A stretch of 7,132 bases of DNA, taken from contig DIKC01000142.1 in the NCBI GenBank assembly GCA_002421565.1, positions 1-7,132 on the forward strand, in the 5' to 3' direction. The translations under genes were made by a program, and so were the position numbers. A model generated the notes under the pieces. That model did no database searches. It was not told where the DNA came from and saw only the letters and a list, made by a program, of their open reading frames with translations. This DNA is from Desulfobulbaceae bacterium UBA5628 (GTDB lineage: Bacteria; Desulfobacterota; Desulfobulbia; Desulfobulbales; Desulfurivibrionaceae). Positions 1 to 6,394 of the stretch are shown here, in pieces; positions within the stretch are counted from its first letter, which is position 1, and every line of letters begins with the position of its first letter.

Positions 1-2
1 TC

Positions 3-2135
3 GTCCGGGGCCACGACCTGGAACTGGGCCGGGATGCCGATACCGGCGGCCAGGTCAAATATGTGGTGGAACTGGCCAAGGCTCTGGGGGAGCAGCCGGA
101 GGTGGCCCAGGTCGATCTGATCACCCGACTCCTTGATGATCGGGCCTTGGCGCCATCCTATGCCAACCCCCTTGAGCCGCTTACGGCAAAGTCCCGGATC
201 GTGCGGATCCAGTGCGGCGGCCGCAAGTATATCCGTAAGGAACTGCTCTGGCCCCAGCTTGACGAAATGGTGGACAAGACCGTCAAGTTCCTCAAAAGCC
301 AGGGCCGGATTCCCGATATTTTCCACGGCCATTACGCCGATGGCGGTTACGTGGCCCGGGAACTGGCCGCCTTTTTCGGAGCCCCTTTTATCTTTACCGG
401 CCACTCCATGGGGGCGCACAAAAAAGGCAAGCTGTTGGGCGAAGGGTTGTCGGTCGAAGAGATCAATCGCCGTTATCACATCGATCATCGCATCCGGGCC
501 GAGGAGCGGATCATCCGGGCCGCTGAGGAAATCGTGGTCAGCACCCGCCACGAAATCGAGCGCCAGTACAGCCTCTATGAGAATGCCGAGGCCGGCCATT
601 ACAACGTGATTCCGCCCGGCATCGACCTCGCCACTTTTTATCCCTATTACAACCACCATCTCGACCACGAGGCGGTGGACGAAGTCTCCCGCCAGACCCG
701 GATGGTGCTGCTCGGCGAACTGCACCGTTTCTGGGTTGCCACCCAGAAGCCCTTTATCCTCGCCCTCTGCCGCCCGGATCAGCGCAAGAATATCGCCGGC
801 TTGATCAAGGCCTACGGCGAGGACAAGGATTTGCAGGCGATCGCCAACCTGGCGATTTTTGCCGGGATTCGCAAGGACATCAGCACCATGGAGGAAAACG
901 AGCGCAACGTGCTCACCGAAATGCTGCTGTTGATGGACACCTACGACCTGTACGGCAAGCTGGCGATCCCCAAAAAGCATGACTTCTCCATCGAGGTGCC
1001 GGAACTATACCGGCTCTGCGCCGACAGCCGGGGGGTCTTTGTCAATCCCGCCCTGGTCGAACCCTTCGGTCTGACCCTGATCGAGGCGGCGGCCTGCGGA
1101 GTGCCGATCGTCGCCACTCAGGACGGCGGCCCGGCCGACATCATCGCCAATTGCGAAAACGGCATCTTGATCGACCCCACCGAAAGCCGGGAGATTGCCG
1201 CGGCCTGCAAGAAAATTCTGGTCGACCGGGAGCTGTGGGATCATTACTCCCGCAACGGGATCAATGGGGTGCGCCGGCATTATGCCTGGGATTCCCACTG
1301 CGCCGCCACCACCGTCCTTTACCGCCGGGCCATCACCGCCACCCCCAGGGCGGTCGAGGCCAAACGGGAAAAGAAGACGGCCGCGGTCGGCCGCCGCCTT
1401 ACCCGCCTCAAAAGGCTGCTGATTACCGACATCGACAACACCCTGATCGGCGATGATTCGTCGATGCGGGAATTGCTTGTCCTGCTGGCCGAACATCGCG
1501 ACCGTCTGGGCTGGGGGGTGGCCACCGGCCGCTGCCTCAAGAAGACCACCGATATCCTGGCCGAGCATGGCGTCGAACCGCCGGATATCATGATCACCTC
1601 GGTGGGCACCGAGATTTTTTACGGCCCGGAACCGGCGCCGGACAACGGCTGGCAAGGTCATCTCGCCCATCAGTGGCGGCCGGAGACGATCCGGGAGGCC
1701 CTGGCCGGTTTCTCCTTTCTCACCTTGCAGGAGCCGGAAAAACTACGCCCCTTCAAAATCAGCTACTATATGGAAGACCGGCCGGAGCAACTGACCCTGG
1801 TCCACCAGGCTCTCCAGCGCCACAAACTGCGCTACCACCTGGTTTATTCCCACGGTCAGTTTCTCGATATCCTGCCCTACCGGGCCTCCAAGGGCAAGGC
1901 GATTCGCTATCTCAGCTACAAATGGGAGATTCCGGTAGCCAGGATCATGGTCTGCGGCGATTCCGGCAACGACGAGTCGATGTTGCGGGGCGACACCAAC
2001 GGCCTGGTGGTGGGCAACTACAGCCCGGAACTGGAGGTGCTCAAGGGGATGCGGCGGATTTATTTCAGCCGACAAGAATATGCGGCCGGAATCATCGACG
2101 GCCTCCGCCATTACCGTTTCCTGGACGATAATTAA
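3..2135 (+). CDS. spsA: Sucrose-phosphate synthase fused to a C-terminal sucrose-phosphatase (HAD) domain, 5' end outside window
   Basis: The enzyme joins nucleotide-glucose (usually UDP-glucose) to fructose-6-phosphate to give sucrose-6-phosphate; the fused phosphatase domain would then release sucrose. It is cytosolic. The frame is open from base 3, and the reading starts VRGHDLELGRDADTGGQ, the family's N-terminal motif, so only some 10-15 residues are probably missing; the GTG at 63 is not the start. 710 residues are visible, close to the roughly 720 of bacterial two-domain forms. The GT-B glycosyltransferase part (residues 1 to about 440) shows HGHYADGG (108), TGHS with the catalytic-type His134, VIPPGID, R257/K262 in CRPDQRKN, and the E-x7-E pair E353/E361 in EPFGLTLIE. 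A basic linker (about 440-473) leads to the HAD domain with all four motifs: DIDNT (476-480), ATGR (Thr508), SKGK (Lys630) and GDSGND (652-657). The stop lies 13 bases before the sucrose synthase gene. The family is certain; phosphatase activity is inferred from the intact motifs. Confidence 0.95.
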   Translation, partial: VRGHDLELGRDADTGGQVKYVVELAKALGEQPEVAQVDLITRLLDDRALAPSYANPLEPLTAKSRIVRIQCGGRKYIRKELLWPQLDEMVDKTVKFLKSQGRIPDIFHGHYADGGYVARELAAFFGAPFIFTGHSMGAHKKGKLLGEGLSVEEINRRYHIDHRIRAEERIIRAAEEIVVSTRHEIERQYSLYENAEAGHYNVIPPGIDLATFYPYYNHHLDHEAVDEVSRQTRMVLLGELHRFWVATQKPFILALCRPDQRKNIAGLIKAYGEDKDLQAIANLAIFAGIRKDISTMEENERNVLTEMLLLMDTYDLYGKLAIPKKHDFSIEVPELYRLCADSRGVFVNPALVEPFGLTLIEAAACGVPIVATQDGGPADIIANCENGILIDPTESREIAAACKKILVDRELWDHYSRNGINGVRRHYAWDSHCAATTVLYRRAITATPRAVEAKREKKTAAVGRRLTRLKRLLITDIDNTLIGDDSSMRELLVLLAEHRDRLGWGVATGRCLKKTTDILAEHGVEPPDIMITSVGTEIFYGPEPAPDNGWQGHLAHQWRPETIREALAGFSFLTLQEPEKLRPFKISYYMEDRPEQLTLVHQALQRHKLRYHLVYSHGQFLDILPYRASKGKAIRYLSYKWEIPVARIMVCGDSGNDESMLRGDTNGLVVGNYSPELEVLKGMRRIYFSRQEYAAGIIDGLRHYRFLDDN

Positions 2136-2139
2136 AGGA
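2134..2139 (+). promoter_or_regulatory. Ribosome binding site of the sucrose synthase gene
   Basis: AAAGGA overlaps the TAA stop of the upstream gene and stands 9 bases before the ATG at 2149. It fixes the start there: the same frame is open back to 2080, but a start at 2080 would lie inside the upstream gene and add 23 residues unlike any sucrose synthase N-terminus. Confidence 0.7.
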
Positions 2140-2148
2140 ACGAGCGAG

Positions 2149-4545
2149 ATGCAGAGCTTCAAAGACCTGAGCAGTTTTGTCGACGAACAGGAGATTCCCC
2201 GGCTACGGGAGTTTCTTTTCAACCTGCCCCGGCCGGAACCGCCGATCATCCTGCGCAACGACCTGCTGATGGCCTTTCACCAGTTTCTCGAGCAGGGACC
2301 GGAGGCGGCGGCCATGCCCGGCAGTTGGCGTTTCCTCCGCAAGGTGCAGGAAATTCTCCTGGCCGAAGAGCGTCTGGTCATGGTTTACCGCCAGCGCCGG
2401 GCCAATTGCCGGATTTTTGAACTGCGTCCCGACGGCGACGGCCTGGAACATCTCTCGGTGGTCGATTTTCTGGCCCTCAAGGAACAACTGGCCCGGCCCG
2501 GTCTCTCTCCCTTCCAGCGCACCATGACCCTCAATCTGGCCCCTTTCTACGATTACGGCCCCGGCCTCAAGGACCCCCATACCATCGGCCAAGGGATTAC
2601 TTTCCTCAATCGCCACATGTCCGGCAATTTGTCCAGCCAGCCGGAAAAATGGAACCGTTCCCTGTACGAATTTCTCAAGTTGCACCAGTTGCATGGGGTG
2701 CAACTGCTCCTGGACGGCGAGCGGGTCCGCTCCCCGGAGGAACTGGAAGAGGCTTTGGTGGATGCGGTCGATTTCCTCGAACGCTGTGCCTACCCCGATG
2801 ATGTCGTCCGGGTCAAGGAGCGGCTGCGGCGTTTCGGTTTTCTCGATGGCTGGGGCAATTCCCTGCCCCGGATGCTGGAGACCATCAACCTCCTGCAGGA
2901 CATTCTCGAACAGCCCAACGAGGAGATTTTGGAGGAATTTCTCTCCCGGATTCCCATGGTCTCCAAGGTGGCCCTGATCAGCCCCCACGGCTGGTTCGGG
3001 CAGGAAAAGGTGCTCGGCCGCCCCGATACCGGCGGCCAGGTGGTTTACGTTCTGGATCAGGCCAAGGCCCTGGAACAGTATCTCCTGGCCGATCTCCGCG
3101 ACTCCGGCTTTGAGTTCGAGCCGAAAATTATCATCGTCACCCGCCTGATTCCGGAAAACGATGGCACCACTTCGGATAAGCGGCTGGAAAAGGTGCGGGA
3201 CACCCGCAACGTCTGGATTCTGCGGGTGCCGTTCCGCGATGCCCAGGGCGAGGTGGTGCCCCACTGGTTGTCCCGCTTCCGGGTCTGGCCTTATCTCGAT
3301 CAGTACGCGGTGGACGCGGAAGCGGAAATCCGCCGGGAATTGGAAGGTCGGCCCGATCTGATCATGGGCAATTATTCCGACGGCAATCTGGTCGCCACCC
3401 GCCTTTCCCGGAGCATGGGGGTGATTCAGGGCAACATCGCCCATGCCCTGGAAAAATCAAAATATCTCTTCAGCGATCTCTACTGGGATCAGTTTGAGCA
3501 TGAATATAATTTTTCCATCCAGTTCATGGCCGACCTGATTGCGATGAATCTCGCCAATTTTATCGTCAGCAGCACCGCCCAGGAGATCACCGGCACCGAC
3601 GACAGTATCGGCCAGTACGAATCATACCAGTTTTTCACCATGCCGGGACTGGTCAACGTGATCAGCGGCATTCATCTTTTTCATCCCCGTTTCAACGTGA
3701 TTCCGCCGGGGGTCAGCCAGGAGGTTTATTTTCCCTATAATCGCAAGCGGCAACGCCCGCCTGCCCGGCAACGGGCAATGGCCGAGCTGCTTTTTCGCGC
3801 CGAGGACGGGGAGATTCGCGGTCGGCTCGACAACCCGGAGCTGCCGCCGATTTTCACCATCGCCCGCCTGGACCGGATCAAGAATCTCACCGGCCTGGTG
3901 GAGGCCTATGCCAACTCCCCCGAATTGCGGAGCCGGGCCAACCTGGTGATGATTGCCAGCGTCATCGACCCCGACCGTTCCCGGGACGCCGAGGAGGCGG
4001 CGGAAATCCGCAAGATGCACGGGCTCCTTGACCAGTACCAGCTTGATGGTCAGGTACGCTGGATCGGCAAGTTCATGGGCAAGGAGGAGACCGGCGAGGC
4101 GTACCGGATCATGGCCGACCGGCGCGGGGTCTTTGTCCAGCCCGCCCTGTTCGAGGCCTTTGGTCTCACCATTCTGGAGGCGATGCATTCCGGCCTGCCG
4201 GTATTTGCCACCCAGTTCGGCGGCCCTTTGGAGATCATCGAGCATGAAAAATCGGGCTTTCTGATCAACCCCACCGATCATGCCGCGATGACCGCCCGCC
4301 TCCTGGAATTTTTCGCCCATTGCGCGGCTGATCCCAAATACTGGCAGGGCTTTTCCCGGCGGGGGCTGGAGCGGGCCGAGAGCCGTTTTACCTGGAAGCT
4401 CCACTGCCGTAAGCTCACCCGTTTGGCCAAGGTGTACGGCTTCTGGCGCTATTCCATCTCCCAGCAGGCCAAGGTGCGGCTGACCCAGTATTGCGAGCTG
4501 CTTTACCATCTCTATTTCAAGGAACGGGCCGGGAGGATTGCATGA
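2149..4545 (+). CDS. susA: Sucrose synthase (GT4 family)
   Basis: Reversibly converts sucrose plus NDP to NDP-glucose plus fructose; cytosolic, normally a tetramer. The 798 residues match the usual 790-810. Residues 1 to about 270 are the N-terminal regulatory region, recognisable but divergent from plants; the rest is the GT-B catalytic unit. Visible motifs: SPHGWFGQ (from 278), DTGGQVVY (from 293), GNYSDGNLVAT, IAHALEKSKY with His432 (equivalent to His438 of Arabidopsis SUS1), IGQYESY, VIPPGV, ARLDRIKN with Arg573 and Lys578, and the E-x7-E pair Glu669/Glu677 in EAFGLTILE. Where plant enzymes carry the uracil-contacting Gln and Asn (SUS1 648 and 654), an ungapped alignment back from the E-x7-E motif gives Phe642 and Thr648, as expected of bacterial enzymes that favour ADP (inferred). 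It shares the GT-B fold and several motifs with the preceding synthase. The ATG at 2149 is chosen by its ribosome binding site; the stop overlaps the fructokinase start. Confidence 0.96.
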   Translation: MQSFKDLSSFVDEQEIPRLREFLFNLPRPEPPIILRNDLLMAFHQFLEQGPEAAAMPGSWRFLRKVQEILLAEERLVMVYRQRRANCRIFELRPDGDGLEHLSVVDFLALKEQLARPGLSPFQRTMTLNLAPFYDYGPGLKDPHTIGQGITFLNRHMSGNLSSQPEKWNRSLYEFLKLHQLHGVQLLLDGERVRSPEELEEALVDAVDFLERCAYPDDVVRVKERLRRFGFLDGWGNSLPRMLETINLLQDILEQPNEEILEEFLSRIPMVSKVALISPHGWFGQEKVLGRPDTGGQVVYVLDQAKALEQYLLADLRDSGFEFEPKIIIVTRLIPENDGTTSDKRLEKVRDTRNVWILRVPFRDAQGEVVPHWLSRFRVWPYLDQYAVDAEAEIRRELEGRPDLIMGNYSDGNLVATRLSRSMGVIQGNIAHALEKSKYLFSDLYWDQFEHEYNFSIQFMADLIAMNLANFIVSSTAQEITGTDDSIGQYESYQFFTMPGLVNVISGIHLFHPRFNVIPPGVSQEVYFPYNRKRQRPPARQRAMAELLFRAEDGEIRGRLDNPELPPIFTIARLDRIKNLTGLVEAYANSPELRSRANLVMIASVIDPDRSRDAEEAAEIRKMHGLLDQYQLDGQVRWIGKFMGKEETGEAYRIMADRRGVFVQPALFEAFGLTILEAMHSGLPVFATQFGGPLEIIEHEKSGFLINPTDHAAMTARLLEFFAHCAADPKYWQGFSRRGLERAESRFTWKLHCRKLTRLAKVYGFWRYSISQQAKVRLTQYCELLYHLYFKERAGRIA
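4532..4545 (+). promoter_or_regulatory. Ribosome binding site and ATGA stop-start overlap between sucrose synthase and fructokinase
   Basis: GGAGG at 4532-4536, inside the end of the sucrose synthase gene, lies 5 bases before the ATG at 4542. That ATG overlaps the TGA stop at 4543-4545. This arrangement is typical of translational coupling and supports 4542 rather than an earlier in-frame start at 4491. Confidence 0.75.
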
Positions 4546-5408
4546 GTGGGGATAATCGCCGGATAGTGGCGGTGGGCGAGGTGGTCTGGGACATTTTCCC
4601 GGATCGGCAGGTGCTGGGCGGGGCGCCGGTCAATGCCGCCTATCATCTGCAAAAACTGGGACGAGCAGTGACCGTGATCACCCGGATCGGGGAAGATGAT
4701 CTGGGGGCCGCCACCCTGGCCCGGCTGGAGGATTTGGGCCTGGCGACCGCCGGAATCCAACGCGATTCCGAACTTGCCACCGGCCGGGTGATGATTACCC
4801 TGGGGCCGGAGCAGGAGCCGCACTTCGAGATCATGGCTCCGGCCGCCTGGGACCGGATCGATCCCGAAGCGGCCCGGCTGGCGGCCGGGGAGCCGCCCTT
4901 TGCCCTGCTTTTCGGCACCCTGGCCCAGCGCGATCCCCGTAGCCGGGAGGCGATCCGGCATCTGGCCCAAACTGCTGCCCCCTGTTTTTACGATGTCAAT
5001 CTGCGGCCGCCGTTTACCAGTCGGGAACTGGTATTGGCCTCGCTTGGGTTGGCCGATCTGGTCAAGATGAACGGCCGGGAACTGGCCGAGGTAGGGGGCT
5101 GGCACGGCTGGCCGGGGGCTACGAAAGAGGATGCGAAAAATATCGCCAAAAACCTTTGCGCCAGGTATGATCTGGCCGCCTTGGCGGTCACCGAGGGCGG
5201 CCAAGGGGCCTGGGCGATGACCGGGGCCGGGGATTTTTTCGAGGCCGCCGCCGAACCGGTGCGCGTGGTGGATACGGTGGGGGCGGGCGACGCCTTTTTC
5301 GCCGCCCTGATCGACGCCTTTCTGGCCCATCACCCTTGGCCGGAAATTCTGGCGCGGGCCAACCGCCTGGGCGGCCGGGTCGCTTCCCAACCCGGCGCTA
5401 CTCCCTGA
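4542..5408 (+). CDS. Fructokinase, PfkB/ribokinase family
   Basis: Phosphorylates fructose to fructose-6-phosphate with ATP. The 288 residues are slightly short for PfkB sugar kinases (about 290-320), but both ends are present. Visible features: the opening VGEVVWDIFPD, typical of fructokinases in sucrose clusters; the sugar-binding GGAPVNAAYH (from residue 26); DVNLRPPF (from 151); VKMNGREL; and the ATP/anion-hole signature DTVGAGD (244-250), whose Asp250 is the expected catalytic base. It ends in SQPGATP, also common in this subfamily. Its place directly after sucrose synthase, with a 4-base overlap, gives the job: it removes the fructose freed by sucrose cleavage and regenerates the acceptor used by sucrose-phosphate synthase. 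Fructose specificity rests on context and subfamily wording; another hexose, or loose specificity, is possible. Names in use elsewhere include frk, scrK and fruK; I leave the symbol blank. Confidence 0.9.
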   Translation: MSGDNRRIVAVGEVVWDIFPDRQVLGGAPVNAAYHLQKLGRAVTVITRIGEDDLGAATLARLEDLGLATAGIQRDSELATGRVMITLGPEQEPHFEIMAPAAWDRIDPEAARLAAGEPPFALLFGTLAQRDPRSREAIRHLAQTAAPCFYDVNLRPPFTSRELVLASLGLADLVKMNGRELAEVGGWHGWPGATKEDAKNIAKNLCARYDLAALAVTEGGQGAWAMTGAGDFFEAAAEPVRVVDTVGAGDAFFAALIDAFLAHHPWPEILARANRLGGRVASQPGATP

Positions 5409-5454
5409 TTATCTTGCAATTATTAAACATTATCTGTTCTGGAGGAGAATTGTC
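5409..5454 (+). promoter_or_regulatory. AT-rich spacer before purC with a strong ribosome binding site; possible promoter
   Basis: These 46 bases are clearly more AT-rich than the coding DNA on either side, especially 5409-5440. GGAGGAG at 5441-5447 stands 7 bases before the purC ATG and is a good ribosome binding site. A TTGCAA (5414-5419) resembles a -35 box, but no -10 box stands at the right distance, so a sigma-70 promoter is only a possibility. I see no hairpin with a T-run, so read-through from the sucrose genes is not excluded. Confidence 0.4.
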
Positions 5455-6333
5455 ATGACCGTGTTTGAGACCAATTTCCCCGGCCTGAAACTGCTCCACC
5501 GGGGCAAGGTACGCGACCTGTACGAGGTGGAGGACAAGCTGCTGATGGTGGCCTCCGACCGCATCTCCGCCTTTGACGTGGTGATGAACGATCCCATCCC
5601 CGACAAGGGGGCGATCCTCACCCGGCTTTCCCTGTTCTGGTTCGATTATCTCAAGGATGTGCTGCCCAATCACCTGCTCAGCGCCGAGCCGGCCGAGTTC
5701 CCGGCGGTCTGCGCCCCCTTTCGCCAGGCACTGGCTGGTCGCAGCCTGCTGGTAAAAAAGGCCAAACCCCTGCCGGTGGAGTGCATTGTCCGGGGCTATC
5801 TTTCCGGCTCCTTTTGGAGCGCCTACAAGAAAGATACCACCGTCTGCGGGGTGAAACTGCCGGCTGGAATGCAGGAGTCGGAAAAATTCCCGGAACCGCT
5901 GTTCACCCCCTCGACCAAGGCGGAACTGGGCGCCCATGATGAAAACATCTCCCTGGCCCAAATGGAAGCAATGCTGGGGACGGAACTGACCGGCCGGGTG
6001 CGGGAGGCGTGTATCCGCCTTTACGTCAAGGCGGCGGATTACGCCCTGAGCCGGGGAATCATCATCGCCGATACCAAGTTTGAACTGGGGATGGATGCCG
6101 ACGGGCAACTGATCCTGATCGACGAGGTGCTGACCCCGGATTCCTCCCGTTTCTGGCCCCTGGATGAGTATCGGCCGGGCCGGGGCCAACCAAGCTTCGA
6201 CAAGCAGTTCCTGCGGGATTATCTCTCGTCCCTCACCTGGAACAAGCAGCCCCCGCCCCCGCCCGTGCCCGCCGACATCCTCGCCAAGACCCAGGCCCGC
6301 TACGAAGAGGCGTTGCGGCGGATTACCGGATAG
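5455..6333 (+). CDS. purC: Phosphoribosylaminoimidazole-succinocarboxamide synthase (SAICAR synthetase)
   Basis: Catalyses the ATP-dependent joining of aspartate to CAIR to make SAICAR in de novo purine biosynthesis; cytosolic. The 292 residues fit the longer (about 290-310) class that also includes yeast Ade1, rather than the short 235-240 residue E. coli-like class. Motifs in order: GKVRDLY (17-23, nucleotide-binding loop), SDRISAFD (34-41), VECIVRGYLSGSFW (Arg113), the FTPSTKAELGAHDENI region, the family signature IIIADTKFELG (Asp206), and DEVLTPDSSRFW (223-234). The start is fixed by GGAGGAG 7 bases upstream. A proline run near residues 264-269, just before the C-terminal helix, is a mild oddity. 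It follows the sucrose genes on the same strand after 46 bases, but no metabolic link is evident, so it may have its own promoter. It faces hisF tail to tail. Confidence 0.96.
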   Translation: MTVFETNFPGLKLLHRGKVRDLYEVEDKLLMVASDRISAFDVVMNDPIPDKGAILTRLSLFWFDYLKDVLPNHLLSAEPAEFPAVCAPFRQALAGRSLLVKKAKPLPVECIVRGYLSGSFWSAYKKDTTVCGVKLPAGMQESEKFPEPLFTPSTKAELGAHDENISLAQMEAMLGTELTGRVREACIRLYVKAADYALSRGIIIADTKFELGMDADGQLILIDEVLTPDSSRFWPLDEYRPGRGQPSFDKQFLRDYLSSLTWNKQPPPPPVPADILAKTQARYEEALRRITG

Positions 6334-6394
6334 ATGAAGCCGACCCGGAAAACGTAAACCTGTTGGCAGTAATAAGGTTCGTCGCAGCCAGGGG
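6334..6394. other. Short convergent gap between purC and hisF
   Basis: This gap separates two genes whose 3' ends face each other, where a two-way terminator would be expected. The only inverted repeat I find is AACCT (6357-6361) with AGGTT (6375-6379), a 5-base stem with a 13-base loop and no T-run, too weak to call a terminator. Nothing else is recognised. Confidence 0.5.

Noticed and set aside
63..65. GTG at 63 as the start of the sucrose-phosphate synthase gene
   Set aside because: The frame is open upstream and already encodes the conserved GHDLELGRDADTGGQ motif, so the true start is before the window.
1005..1670. Open frame on the - strand opposite the sucrose-phosphate synthase gene
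   Set aside because: Gly/Pro/Asp-rich translation without recognisable motifs, antisense to the E-x7-E motif and the first HAD motifs of the real gene.
2080..2148. Earlier in-frame start for sucrose synthase inside the upstream gene
   Set aside because: It would overlap the upstream gene by more than 50 bases and add a non-homologous leader; the ATG at 2149 has a good ribosome binding site.
2203..4509. Long open frames on the - strand opposite the sucrose synthase gene (2203-3444 and 3622-4509)
   Set aside because: They are by-products of GC-rich codon use in the real + strand gene. Their translations match no family I know, show no domain pattern, and lie antisense to a full-length, motif-complete enzyme.
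6357..6379. Inverted repeat as a terminator between purC and hisF
   Set aside because: The stem is only 5 bases with a 13-base loop and no following T-run on either strand.
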